64,000 nt of DNA. It comes from CS4-C045 sp963844115. Its GTDB lineage: Bacteria; Planctomycetota; Planctomycetia; Pirellulales; UBA7805. Made by a program: the position numbers and the translations under genes. The stretch's first letter is position 1, and every line of letters begins with the position of its first letter. The notes under the pieces are model-generated. The model was not told the DNA's origin and ran no database searches. It saw only the letters and a program-made list of their open reading frames with translations. Shown here piece after piece: positions 19,576 through 29,408 of the stretch. The DNA is taken from the NCBI GenBank assembly GCA_963844115.1, contig CAWJNN010000062.1, forward strand, positions 1-64,000, given 5' to 3'.

Positions 19576-19828
19576 GATCGCATCTCGAAATGATACTCCT
19601 TGCAGGCTAAACACGTACCAAGCGACGCGTAGTTCCGGCGTCCATAATCACGATTCTCGTTGCCCGTAAACTGGTCAAAACATGCCGGAATTCCGGCTGC
19701 GCCGGGATCGGCTCAAGGAATTTCGAAACACGTTCTGAGCACTGATTCACCTGCGCAGTTTTGACGGCGATCGTTGGACAAACTAGAATCGGCGGCACGT
19801 GGCAACTCCTAAATCAACGAGGTGAATC

Positions 19829-20776
19829 ATGCCCACAGTATCCCGAACAGCAACGATTGCGGTCTTAATCCTGGTCGTCGCGACGTGCGGCAGGGTTGGG
19901 GCGGCCGAACAGATGCTGGAGCTGCCGCTGCAAACGCGCGACCCGCAAACCGGTGAAGTAAAGATCGAGAAAATCAAGGTTAATCCCAAAGAGGTCGGCG
20001 TTGTCGCTGTCGACATGTGGAACTGGCATTGGTGCAAGACTTCCACCATGCGCGTGGGTGCGCTCGTCCCGCGGATGAATCGCTGTCTCGAAGTCGCGCG
20101 GGACATGGGCATGCAGGTTTTCCTCTGTCCCTCCGACGTTACCGACAACTACGTGGGCACACCGCAATTGGAATCGCTGACAGTCGTGCAGCGGATTGCC
20201 GTGCCCAAGATCAAGGTGATCAACAGTCCGCCGGCCGTCGATGGCGGCGGTTGTACCTGTGCGGGCAAACATCGCTGTCAGGTGAACTTTGGCTGGGACG
20301 GCATGGCTCCCGACCTGGTGATTGGTCCGGACGACCTGATGCCGAACGACGCCCAGATGCTGTACTCCGTCTGCCAGGCCAAGGGCCTCAAGCACCTGAT
20401 CTACATGGGCGTGCATACGCAGGCGTGTTTGTTGGGTAAGTCGATCGGCCTGAAGTATATGACCGAAGCGGGTATGCATTGCATTCTGGCGCGGGACCTG
20501 ACCGACGCCCATGGCCGCTATGAACCGGAGAAAGGCATCACGCCGGATGACTTTACCGCCGAAGTCGTGCGGCATTTTGAAAAGTACCTGTCGCCGACCA
20601 TCAACATGGGTGACACGCTGCGCGCGGCAGGCAAATGGGACGAAAGCTGGATCGTCGATCCCATCCGGATCGCTCCTTGGGGCATTCCCACTCGTCCGCA
20701 TCTGTTTGAAGACGACGAAATCACCGTTACCCTGACCTCACCCTTACTAAACACGAGGTCCGAATGTCCAAATTGA
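19829..20776 (+). CDS. Secreted isochorismatase-fold hydrolase, short paralogue
   Basis: A 315-residue protein with a signal peptide and a GAGG site before ATG 19829. The cysteine-hydrolase fold is indicated by the catalytic Asp in VVAVDMWNWHWCK and the nucleophile Cys in MGVHTQACLLGKSIG. A Cys-rich insert DGGGCTCAGKHRC is unusual for the family. It ends shortly after TVTLTSP, exactly where the next, longer paralogue enters its carbohydrate-binding modules, so it appears to have lost or never had those modules. Tandem with and overlapping the next gene by 13 bases, so translation is coupled. Substrate unknown. Confidence 0.82.
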   Translation: MPTVSRTATIAVLILVVATCGRVGAAEQMLELPLQTRDPQTGEVKIEKIKVNPKEVGVVAVDMWNWHWCKTSTMRVGALVPRMNRCLEVARDMGMQVFLCPSDVTDNYVGTPQLESLTVVQRIAVPKIKVINSPPAVDGGGCTCAGKHRCQVNFGWDGMAPDLVIGPDDLMPNDAQMLYSVCQAKGLKHLIYMGVHTQACLLGKSIGLKYMTEAGMHCILARDLTDAHGRYEPEKGITPDDFTAEVVRHFEKYLSPTINMGDTLRAAGKWDESWIVDPIRIAPWGIPTRPHLFEDDEITVTLTSPLLNTRSECPN

Positions 20777-22367
20777 GATTGCAGCGCGCTGGCGTGGTGC
20801 TTAGCGTGTGGTGTGTTTTCAGCCTGGCTGCTTCCCACGCGAGTGCCGAACCTGGCGTGTTGACCTTGAACCTGCAAACCCGTGACGCTACCGGCACGGT
20901 GAAATTGACGCCGGAGAAAGTGCAGCTGGACAAGGTCGGTGTGGTCGTGGTCGACATGTGGAATTACCACTGGTGCAAGACCTCGACCATGCGCGTGGCG
21001 GCCATGGTGCCGCGAATGAACCACTGTCTGGAAGCGTTGCGAGAAATGGGTGCCCAGGTTTTTCTGTGCCCTTCGGACGTGGCAGACAACTACGTCGGTT
21101 GGCCCATGAAGGAGGCGGTCGATGCCGTGCCGCGTCATGCGGTGCCAAAAATCAAGGAGCTGACCTGTCCCGCGGCTCCGGACGGCGGAGGTTGCACCTG
21201 TAGCGGGCCACGGTGCGCGGGCAACTGGGGCTGGGACGCCATGCACCCGGACCTTGTCATCGGACCGGGCGACCTGATGCCCAACGATCAGCAGGCCCTT
21301 TACTCCATTTGTAAGGAAAAAGGAATCACACACCTTGTGTACATGGGTGTGCATACCCAGGTATGCCTGTTGGGAAAATCGATTGGACTGTTGAACATGT
21401 CCAACGCCGGTCTGAAATGTATTTTGTGTCGCGATCTGACCGACGCTCACGGCCATTACTTGCCGGAGCAGGGGGTCACACCGGATGATTTTACGGCCAA
21501 GGTCGTCCGGCACTTCGAGCAGTACCTGTCCCCCACGGTCAATATGGTTAACGAGCTGCGTAGGGCGGGCAAATGGGATGACCAGTGGGTCGTCGACCCC
21601 GTGCGGTTCGCGCCGTGGGGCACGCCGGGGCGGCCGCATATCTTTGAAGATCAGGTGACGGTCACGCTGACCGCGCCGTGGCAGCCGCCGGCAACGATCC
21701 GATATACGCTGGACGGCAGCCAGCCTACATCCGAGTCCACGAAATACGAGGGACCGATCACGATCAGCGAAACGAAACATTTTCGCGCGGCGGCGTTTCA
21801 GGACGGCAAGCGCGTGTGCCTCGAGTCGGAGGCGATGTGCACCCGGTTACCGGCCCCGCCGCCCGCTCCGGACGTACACATGTCGGACGTTAGGCCATTG
21901 CGAGCCGTCGGACCGGGACATTCACCGGCCTCGACGCAGCATCGCTTCTCCGGCGACGCTGAACCACCGCAAAAAGACCGCAACAACCGTGGCGAGCCGC
22001 TGCAATTGCGTGGCAAGCAGTATACGAAGGGCATGGGTGTCCACGCGCCTGCCAGCTGCTGTACGAAGTGCAGCCGGAGTGGGACCGCTTCGTGGCGCTG
22101 GTGGGCGTGGACGAGTGGAGCTTGCGAGCCAACAACGGCAGCAACGTGGCGATGCATCCCAGCGTGGTGTTCAAAGTATTTATCGACGGCCGGCTGGCGA
22201 CCGAAAGCCCTGTGATGCGCATCGCCGTGCCGCCCTGGCCTCTGGACATCAAGATCCCTGCCGGCAGCAAGATCATCAGCCTGGTCGCCACCGACGGCGG
22301 CAACGGCAACCGCCACGACCTGGCCAACTGGGTCCGCGCCGGTTTCACGCTCAAGTCTGACAAGTAG
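20764..22367 (+). CDS. Secreted isochorismatase-fold hydrolase with CHB_HEX and NPCBM modules (one frameshift)
   Basis: About 534 residues when one missing C near 22052 is restored (HAPAS then LLYEVQPEWDRFVALVG). Domains in order: a signal peptide; an isochorismatase-like hydrolase with Asp in VVVDMWNYHWCK and Cys in MGVHTQVCLLGKSIG (residues 35-290); a chitobiase/hexosaminidase C-terminal-like module (TIRYTLDGSQPTSESTKYEG, about 315-365); and an NPCBM/NEW2 carbohydrate-binding domain (QYTKGMGVHAP, VGVDEWSLRANNGS, to the end). The GAGG five bases before ATG 20764 lies inside the upstream gene. The modules suggest tethering of the hydrolase to a polysaccharide or cell wall. Confidence 0.83.
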
Positions 22368-22400
22368 GCCGGAAGTCTTTCACAAGATCTTCCAGAAACG

Positions 22401-22500
22401 AACCACGAATGGACACAAATGAACTCGAATGGGATTCAAACTAAGAGAAGGGTAACTTAAGCTCCGGCAAATTCGTGTCTATTCGAGTTCATTCGTGGTT
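22401..22500. repeat. Dispersed ACGAATG...CATTCGT inverted repeat, copy 2
   Basis: Starts AACCACGAATGGACAC and ends GTTCATTCGTGGTT. Same family as 15729-15833, directly downstream of the second isochorismatase-type gene. Confidence 0.75.
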
Positions 22501-22659
22501 CATCGTTTTTATGGAGTGCGTTGACTCGTCATCGCTTTGGATTTTCTGTTTCCCTGCGCGGCAGACTGCCCGACAAAGTGACGGCCAATCCCGGCGCACG
22601 GGACTACGAATCCACACAACGCTGGGACACTTCCGACATCTTCATCATCAGCGTCCATC

Positions 22660-22900
22660 AGCGTTCATTAGCGGTTAGAAAACGAACCACGAATGAACCA
22701 ATGAACACGAATAGTCCTAGCTATGACATTCGTGTGAATTGGCGAGGTACGCGCGCTGTGCGCGGGTCTCCCGACCCCGCACCGGCACCGACCGCAGGTC
22801 TCCACGCGTCCAGGGATAATTGAATGGGTGACGCAGGCCTAATGCGAAGGGAGACCTTCGGTCAGCGTATCGTCGGGGTCGGGAGACCCGCCGAGCCCGT
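22660..22900. repeat. 240-bp direct repeat, copy 1, with 17-bp perfect hairpin arms
   Basis: Nearly identical to 23160-23402, with internal landmarks offset by 500 bases. It contains the ACGAAT-type motif, then a perfect inverted pair at 22763-22779 and 22874-22890 (CGGGTCTCCCGACCCCG and its complement) enclosing 94 bases. No open frame of coding character is present. Confidence 0.85.
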
Positions 22901-23159
22901 CTCTTCGTGTTCATTGGTGGTTCTTCTGTTTTCCGGCTCGAGTAATATTCCTGCGAACATTCCCGCGCCTGTTGACTTGACTACTTCTCCGTTTTCTCTG
23001 CGGCCTCCTGTTCAAATGTTTCCTTCATGAACAAGCAATTGAACAGGAGATAACAAAGGCAGCAGAGTGGGCAACAGCACTCTGTCAGGAACCGGGCATC
23101 TTCTGTCTTTGTGTTATTCGCGGCTATTCGCGCCATTCGCGGGCAATCCTCCTTTATTA

Positions 23160-23402
23160 GCGTCCATCAGCGGTTAGAAAACGAACCGCGAATGGACACC
23201 AATGAACACGAATAGTCCTAGCTATGACATTCGTGTGAATTGGCGAGGTACGGCGCTGTGCGCGGGTCTCCCGACCCCGCACCGGCACCGACCGCAGGTC
23301 TCCACGCGTCCAGGGATAATTGAATGGGTGACGCAGGCCTAATGCGAAGGGAGACCTTCGGTCAGCGTATCGTCGGGGTCGGGAGACCCGCGCCGAGCCC
23401 GG
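23160..23402. repeat. 240-bp direct repeat, copy 2
   Basis: Second copy of 22660-22900, with the same 17-bp arms at 23263-23279 and 23374-23390. The few differences are short indels. The whole region 22368-24244 has no convincing gene. Confidence 0.85.
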
Positions 23403-23949
23403 GACATTCCCAACGACATTGCGAATTCGCCATCCTTGGCTCCTCCATTGTGCGGCTTGTTTGGAAACCGCAGCATGATGGAAGAGCCTTTTTTTGTGGA
23501 GATCAATTCATACACGGCCTACGGCCGTTTTTCCGAAAGTGCAGGCTCATTACATCCACCCGTTAAATCCGCGACTGACCCGAATCCCTTAAACATCTTC
23601 AATCGTTCTTTGCCAGCAGCACCGTCGGGGTGAAAAGTTGGACGCTAGAGAACGGCTGAGGATGTTTTTTTATTGGATGTTGAAAATCGACGACGCAGAA
23701 ATCAGCAGAAACGCGTTAGTCCCGGCGAGCCGTGAGTTATCGCAACGATCAGAAGTAACCGTGGGCCCGCCACTCGAAGATGCGCCCCGCCACGGCGGGC
23801 AGGCTGTGGCGTAGGCGGATTTGCAACTAGCGCCCAGCGGCTGATGAACCGACCGAGAGAAAAGCTCATGCTTCACACACACACACACACATAAAAACAA
23901 GTGCGTCGCTGCTGGCGACGTATCCGTTTTGCCCGGCGAGCCCGTAGAA
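23403..23949. other. Gene-free spacer with CA microsatellite
   Basis: No coding frame of believable composition. A (CA)n run of about nine units lies at 23874-23891, and a GC-rich palindrome (GCCCGCCACTC, then GCCACGGCGGGC) near 23764-23800. It probably forms part of the upstream region of the LamG gene, together with the following hairpin. Confidence 0.4.
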
Positions 23950-24028
23950 GGTGCTCGTTCGCACGCTACGGCTGGTCCCCAACGAACCGGGGTCGGCCGA
24001 GAGAGCGTGCGGACGAGTGCCTTTTTTT
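23950..24028 (+). terminator. Compound hairpin followed by T tract (terminator or leader attenuator)
   Basis: Outer arms GGTGCTCGTTCGCACGCT (from 23950) and AGCGTGCGGACGAGTGCC (to 24021) pair almost perfectly and are followed by seven T. An inner stem GGTCCCC / GGGGTC sits in the loop. It lies 220 bases before the LamG gene with no gene ending just upstream, so attenuation of that gene's leader or termination of an unannotated RNA is possible. Confidence 0.6.
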
Positions 24029-24244
24029 GTTTTTCGAGACTGAGCACGGATTACTTCTTTTCAAAAGGACGATTCTCATGTTGACCACCCACACCACTAG
24101 CAGCGACCGCACAGGTTTGCACCGCCGCAGAGAGCCGACGCAAGTAAGTCGCCTGATTCGCGTTTCTTCGGCAGAGTCAGGTAGTTGATGCAAAGTTAGT
24201 TTTCACGAGTTTAGCTTTCACCATTTTTTTCAGGAGAAGATCCT

Positions 24245-25069
24245 ATGAGACTTCGCAATGTCATCGCAGCTTTTGTCGTCGCCACGCTCAGCCTGCCACT
24301 CGCGTCAACGCACGCAGCCATCATCGATGGGCTGATTAACTACTACCCGTTCGATACCGACGCTGACGACAACGCGGGTACCAACGACGGCACACTCGAA
24401 AATGGTGCGACGATTGATAACGTTACCACCCAGGTCGGCGCGGGCTCGTTATTTCTTGACAACGTTGGTGCCGGGGCGGGTCCGCATGAGTACGTCTCGC
24501 GTGCGGGCGTCACTAGCGGCCCTCAGCCGACTTATTCCGTTGCGGCCTGGATCAATGTCGGTAGCAACAGCGGTGATGATCAAATCATGTCTTGGTCAAA
24601 AAACCCCTCTGGAGAGAACCTCCAGCTTCGACTTCAGGGCGGAAATCTTCGGCTTGGGCGGACACCAGGTTTTTCAGAACAGACCACTTCCGGACACCCC
24701 TCCCTGTTAAGTTCAACTTGGCGTCATATCGCCGTAACATTTGATGAAGGTGCAGGAACCGAGGTGTTTTTGTATGTTGACGGTGTCGAGAGGGGATCGG
24801 GAGACCTCACGAATACGAGCAGCAACGATTACAACACTTCTTATATCGGTGCCATCAGGGAAGGTGGTACCGTGAGCCGGTCGTTCGAAGGCAATATCGA
24901 CGACTTGGGGATCTGGGATCGCGTTCTGACGCCTGCAGAAGTCACAGGACTGTTCGACGGTTCGCTGTCGTTGGCGGCGGTGCCCGAGCCGAGCACTTTT
25001 GTCCTGGGAGTCTGCGGCCTGTTGGGTCTGCTGGCCAGCGGCCGCCGGAGAAATCGTCGCCGGGCGTGA
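24245..25069 (+). CDS. Exported LamG-domain protein with PEP-CTERM sorting signal
   Basis: 274 residues. The signal peptide runs to HAA at about residue 26 and AGGAGA lies eight bases before the ATG. Residues 30-235 form a concanavalin-like LamG_3 fold (GLINYYPFDTDADD, YSVAAWINVGS, WRHIAVTFDEG, FEGNIDDLGIWDRVLTPAEV). The C-terminus VPEPSTFVLGVCGLLGLL followed by RRRNRRRA is a complete PEP-CTERM signal: VPEP motif, transmembrane helix, basic tail. It predicts processing by an exosortase and a surface or matrix location. A strong terminator follows at 25115. Its 3' half is overlapped antisense by the read-through end of the HepT frame. Confidence 0.9.
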   Translation: MRLRNVIAAFVVATLSLPLASTHAAIIDGLINYYPFDTDADDNAGTNDGTLENGATIDNVTTQVGAGSLFLDNVGAGAGPHEYVSRAGVTSGPQPTYSVAAWINVGSNSGDDQIMSWSKNPSGENLQLRLQGGNLRLGRTPGFSEQTTSGHPSLLSSTWRHIAVTFDEGAGTEVFLYVDGVERGSGDLTNTSSNDYNTSYIGAIREGGTVSRSFEGNIDDLGIWDRVLTPAEVTGLFDGSLSLAAVPEPSTFVLGVCGLLGLLASGRRRNRRRA

Positions 25070-25492
25070 AGCCCCGCGCACCTGTTTATCAATGCAAATG
25101 TAACAGTCAAACGCAAGCCCCGCCCGAACCTCTGTTCCGGCGGGGCTTTTCTTTAAGATAGTGGAGGCAAGAGCGGCTAGGGCGCTCACGAGCGGCCCAA
25201 TGTCGCGCGTGGCAACTTGCCAAGCAATGTCGTAATCCACGTTCAGATAATCATGAACGATGCGATTGCGCATGCCAATAATTTGCGGCCAGGGTACCTG
25301 AGGGTTCTGCTGCTGAAAATCGGCAGAGACGCAACCTGCCGCTTCGCCGATCGTTTGGATCAGATGAACGATCGCCAATCTGAGCACTTCATCCGCGTCG
25401 TATTGTGGCCTTGATTTGCCGGCGACGAACTGTTCGACGCGGCGCGCACAATCGACCATGTGGCCAACGTAGCGAACATCATCCTTGGGCAT
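24713..25492 (-). CDS. hepT: HepT-like RNase toxin with read-through C-terminal extension
   Basis: The first about 117 residues (25492 to about 25140) are a HepT domain (PF01934 family): MPKDDVRYVGHMVDCARRVEQF, LAIVHLIQTIGEAAG and the catalytic Rx4HxY motif RNRIVHDY. HepT is the toxin of the HepT/MntA module, an RNase neutralised by AMPylation. The frame does not stop at the normal domain end. It continues through the terminator and antisense to the LamG gene to 24713, adding about 140 residues of non-domain sequence, so a lost stop or a sequence error near 25140 is likely. The start overlaps the upstream mntA by 14 bases. Confidence 0.8.
   Translation of the reverse strand: MPKDDVRYVGHMVDCARRVEQFVAGKSRPQYDADEVLRLAIVHLIQTIGEAAGCVSADFQQQNPQVPWPQIIGMRNRIVHDYLNVDYDIAWQVATRDIGPLVSALAALASTILKKSPAGTEVRAGLAFDCYICIDKQVRGASRPATISPAAAGQQTQQAADSQDKSARLGHRRQRQRTVEQSCDFCRRQNAIPDPQVVDIAFERPAHGTTFPDGTDIRSVVIVAARIREVSRSPLDTVNIQKHLGSCTFIKCYGDMTPS
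25115..25154 (+). terminator. Rho-independent terminator after the LamG gene
   Basis: Arms at 25115-25129 and 25134-25148 (AAGCCCCGCCCGAAC / GTTCCGGCGGGGCTT) form a nearly perfect GC-rich stem with a four-base loop, followed by TTCTTT, 46 bases after the LamG stop. Confidence 0.85.
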
Positions 25493-25787
25493 ACGCGGGC
25501 TCCGCGGTGTTGAGGACTTCGTCCTTCATCCAGCGATTGATGTATTTGGGATTGACCATGTCAATCCGTCGTCCTCCGCAAAGACGGGAAAGCTCCTGTT
25601 CGATATCGTACACCTCTAGACCCGGCGTATGCCCCGGCTCGAATTCGACCAGCACGTCGACGTCGCTGTCCGGGCCGAAGTCGTCGCGGAGCACCGATCC
25701 AAAGAACGCCAGCTTACAGATGTGATGACGACGGCAGAAGTCCGCAATCTGTTGCTCGTTTGCTGGAATGTTTTTCAGCATCATCAA
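25479..25787 (-). CDS. mntA: MntA-like minimal nucleotidyltransferase antitoxin
   Basis: 102 residues with the nucleotidyltransferase signature GSVLRDDFGPDSDVDVLVEF (Gly-Ser-x10-Asp-x-Asp) near residues 30-49. In the characterised HepT/MntA system this enzyme transfers AMP to a tyrosine of HepT and silences it. It is placed first in the pair and overlaps hepT by 14 bases, as usual. The start is at 25787, where three consecutive Met codons (MMM) leave the exact position open by two residues. Confidence 0.85.
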   Translation of the reverse strand: MMMLKNIPANEQQIADFCRRHHICKLAFFGSVLRDDFGPDSDVDVLVEFEPGHTPGLEVYDIEQELSRLCGGRRIDMVNPKYINRWMKDEVLNTAEPAYAQG

Positions 25788-25825
25788 GAGACTCCTTTTG
25801 GGCGAGAGGCGTGCGCCGAATCTCT

Positions 25826-25831
25826 ATTATA
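25826..25831 (-). promoter_or_regulatory. Candidate -10 box for mntA-hepT
   Basis: TATAAT on the minus strand, about 39 bases before the mntA start, within the 336-base gap 25788-26123. No clear -35 element is visible. The rest of that gap shows no gene. Confidence 0.4.
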
Positions 25832-26123
25832 TCGAAATAGCCGTTCTAGCGGCTAGCCGCGGGGCCAAGGTAGTGTCCGTCAAGTTGCGTTGATTGTGGC
25901 TGCGCCGGGGTCTTGTGTTCGGTGTTCGGACGATGCAGGGTTCGGCTTTTTATGCAAAGGCAAAGCCAGATCCCGGCGCACGGACGATGCCTCGCCTCCC
26001 ACGAATTCAGTTTGCCGGCGCCAACGACGACATCGTCACTCGGGGCCGGGGTTCGCGTGGTCAAGTCCCGTAGGTCAGGCTCCGCCTGACGATTTCCCGC
26101 GCTCCTTGTTCCGGCCTAACGCG

Positions 26124-29100
26124 TTAGCGGAGTGATTCCAGATAGGCGATCACGTCGCGGAACTCTTGCACCGTCAGGCGATCGGGCAGTTTGGCGGGCA
26201 TGATGGACGTCTGCTGGGCGGTACGCCCAGCGATCTCGGCGGTCTTCAACTCCGTCAGCGCTCCTTCCGGATTGCCGATAACCGTTTTGCCATCGTTTTC
26301 CTGCACGATGATACCGCTGTGCACTCGTCCGTCATTCGTGTCGAGCCGCCATGATACGAATTGCGGGGCTATCTCCCGGTCGGGATTGAGGATCGAGTCG
26401 ACCAGACGTCGTCGGTTCAATGTGCGACCGATGGTCGACAAGTCCGGACCCACGCGACCGCCGCGACCGTTCACCGTGTGGCACTTGTAGCAGCCCGCGC
26501 TGTTGGCATGGAAAAACACTCGACGCCCCGCAGCCGGGTCGCCGACGGGCGATTGCAACACGGTCTGCCAGCCGTCGGCATCTTTCGGGCGCACCGACCG
26601 CAGACCGGGTAAAATCGGCGCCGGCTGGCCATCCGCGCTGGCCAGTGCAAACGCCAGTTGCTCGGCACGCTCGGTGTTGGCCGGAGTGGCCGCAGAGATC
26701 GCCTCCAGACGTTTGGCCTCGGCGTTCAGTTCCTTGAGTAGTTCGGCATCGCTGGCAGCGACTTGGCGCAGCGGCGCATGCTTTCCGTCCGCAGCGCACC
26801 GTTATCGCCATGCATCAGCTTGAGCAGCAGCGCGCGAGTTGCTTCGCCTGCGTTTGCCGCCAGCGCTGGCCCAGCCAGGCCGAGCACGGCCGCAGCTCGC
26901 AGCGTGATATCTGTCTGCTCGTCTGCCGCGACGTCGCGTAGCAATTCTCCACGCTCCGGCAGCGGCGAATGTTGTAGAGTGCGCACCGCTTCCAGTCTCA
27001 ATGCTGGATCGTTCGAGGACAGCAAACTGGTCAGCAGGTCGCCGTCCATTGCCGGGTCGTCCGACGCGACCAGACGCAGAGCTGCCGCACGCACCGCGGC
27101 CGGACGTGCTGCATCACGCACCAGCGGCAAGACGTACTTGCCTGCCGGCATGCGGTCGAAATTGACGGGATCCTTGCCGTCCAACAGTTCCAGCGTCGCC
27201 AACACGGCCAGGAAAAGGTCGCTGGTGAGCGTCGCGTCGTTCAGAATCGCTTCGATCTGCGGGCGGAAGTCCGCAAGCCGCTGTTCGCCGACCCACTGCA
27301 CCGCCGCGCGGCGGACCGTCACGTCGCGGTCAGCGAGGAACGTCTTGAGAAGAGACGTATCACGTGCATCGCGGCGCCGCATCGCCAGCAGCCAACCCAG
27401 CCGCTCGCGCGGGCTCGGACCGTCGCCCTTTGAATGAGCGTCGCTGGAATGATCGGCTTTGGCCAGGCGAGTCCGCAAGCCTGCCAGGTCGCGAAAATCG
27501 CGCGAGACGCGATCCACGATGGTCGCGAACACGAACGGATCGGTGGCGCACAGAAACGGTCCGGTATCCAAATAGGTTTCGAATCGCAAATTAGACACGG
27601 CTGCCAGCGGAAGTGAAGCGTCCAAGATCGGCTGGCGTGTCCCGCCGGTTCGCGGGCCGTCGGTGTCAGTCACCGATGGCTGGGTCACCAGGGCCAGCAC
27701 CTCTTGAGGCGGAATAGGCGATGGCGAGCGTATCGCGGGAGCGGCATTCAAGGGAATTACTCGCGCATAACCAAGCCAGTGAGCGGCCGTCGCAACTTCG
27801 TCGTAGGGACCGTGCATCGCCAGTCGCTGAGCGCTTACTCGCTGGTCCGCTATTAGCTGGTCGGCTGTACGCTGGTCGGCCCCCGAATCCTGCCGGTGAA
27901 GGGCCCAAAGAGCTTCGACGCGTACGCGCTTTGACGCCGGTTCCCCGCGGTCATCCGCCGACTGTCGGAGGATATCGAGCAGCCGTTTCGCACCATCGTC
28001 TTGTTGTGCCATCGCGGACGCAGCCGACCGTCGCACGTCCATTCGTGGCGACAGCAACAAGGGCTGCAGTTCCTTTAATGGACGCCGGGCCGTAATCGTT
28101 GCTGCATCGACAACAGTGCGCTGCGGCGTGTCGACTGCCGAAATCCGCCAGACGCATCCGCGGCCGTGCACGTGGTAGTCGCTCAGCACCCAATCGCTAC
28201 AATACATGCTGCCGTCGGGCGCGCAGGCGATCCCGACAGGGCGAAAGTTTTCACCGCCAATAATCACCGGCTCGGCCAGCGATGTGAACGACGCGCCTGT
28301 CGGTTTCAGACGAAAGCGATCGATGCGATGGTCACCCCACGATGTGGCCAGTAGGTTGCCAACGTACTCTTCGGGCAGTCCGTCCGATTCGTAGGCGATC
28401 ACGCCTGACGGCGCTTCGCCCGTGCCGGTCACCATGGGCAGCGTGCCGGGAATCTCGCCGTTCCAACAAGTGAACGGGTGCAGTCCCTTGCGGCCAAAAC
28501 GAAATCGATAACCGTAATCGCCGCCGGGAATGATGTGGATCAGCCGGCAGGGTGGTAGAGCGTCGGGGTCATTGTCCACGGTAAACAAACGGCCGAAGGC
28601 GTCGAAGCAACTGGCGTGCGGGTTCCAGAAGCCGGTCGCCATGTGCTGAAGCCGCGAACCATCGAGTTCGCAGCGATAGACATTGCCACCCTCACCGCCG
28701 CCGGAAATCGTCGAGCCGTCACTGCCAACGATCTTGTATTTCTCGCCCAGGTTTTCGCCAAGTCCGAAGACCAGACGTCCCGCCGGATCGAACGCCAGAC
28801 CTCCCAGGCCGTTGTGCGGGTAAGTGCCCGGCGTATCCAGTAACACGAGGCGTTGCTCGCGATCTGCCTTCAGGTCGCCGTCATCGTCGTGCAGCAGGAA
28901 AATTTCCTTGCGCGTCGCGACATAAACGGAGATCGCGGCGGGTTTTTGATCGTCGCCGGGTTTTACCGATGCAAGCCAGCGCGGCCGCACTGCCACACTC
29001 ATCGCATGCGTCAGTCCGTCCGCGAAGGTAACGATCTTGTCCGCTCGCCCGTCCGCGTCCGTATCGCTCATCACCAGCAGGCGGTCACTTGCATGGCCCT

Positions 29101-29353
29101 TGTAATCGTCGGGGCGAAAGTGCGTGTTGCTCTCGATCACCCACACGCGGCCCAGATCATCGACGTCGATCCCGGTCGGTGTGACGATCTGCGGCTGCTG
29201 TGCGAACAGCTCGATCTTGACGCGCGGGTCCAGCGACCGTGGCGCATCATCCTGTCCCAGGGAAATGTCTCCAAAGAACAGGCCCGCTAGAAACGGCACG
29301 ACTTGAATCAGGTAGGACTTCAGGTTCTTCTTAGACACGAAGGTAAGTTCCAA
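26124..29353 (-). CDS. Secreted dehydrogenase-like propeller, HEAT and c-type cytochrome protein (one frameshift)
   Basis: About 1,075 residues. The N-terminal signal is followed by a six-bladed propeller of the TIGR02604 'membrane-bound dehydrogenase' type (IVTPTGIDVDDLGRVWVIESN, DTDADGRADKIVTFADGL, PHASCFDAFGRLFTVDNDPD, IPGGDYGYRF). A long run of HEAT-like repeats follows, then a single-haem domain of type TIGR02603 with haem motif CYKCH and VGPDLSTIG. A one-base indel near 26765 separates the HEAT part from the haem part (SLP, then SDAELLKELNAEAKRLEA). Substrate unknown; such proteins are proposed periplasmic sugar dehydrogenases. One of four such proteins in the window. Confidence 0.85.
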
Positions 29354-29358
29354 TAAGT

Positions 29359-29389
29359 CGTTTAATCCCAGCGCACGGGATTAAACGAG
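29359..29389. repeat. GTTTAA-type palindrome, copy 2
   Basis: Perfect 12-base arms (TCGTTTAATCCC / GGGATTAAACGA) with a seven-base loop, filling the 55-base gap between the S10 and dehydrogenase-like genes. No T tract. Confidence 0.8.
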
Positions 29390-29408
29390 ATTGCACCAAA
29401 GCCACAAG

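Noticed and set aside
20518..21780. 420-codon minus-strand frame over the isochorismatase-type pair
   Set aside because: Lies entirely antisense to two well-supported genes and has shadow-like composition rich in His, Arg and Gln.
22824..23566. Two similar small plus-strand frames starting MGDAGLMRRETFGQ
   Set aside because: They lie inside the 240-bp direct repeat and have no coding character or ribosome site.
23874..23891. CA microsatellite as a contingency locus
   Set aside because: Not located in a gene or a recognisable promoter; no evidence for a function.
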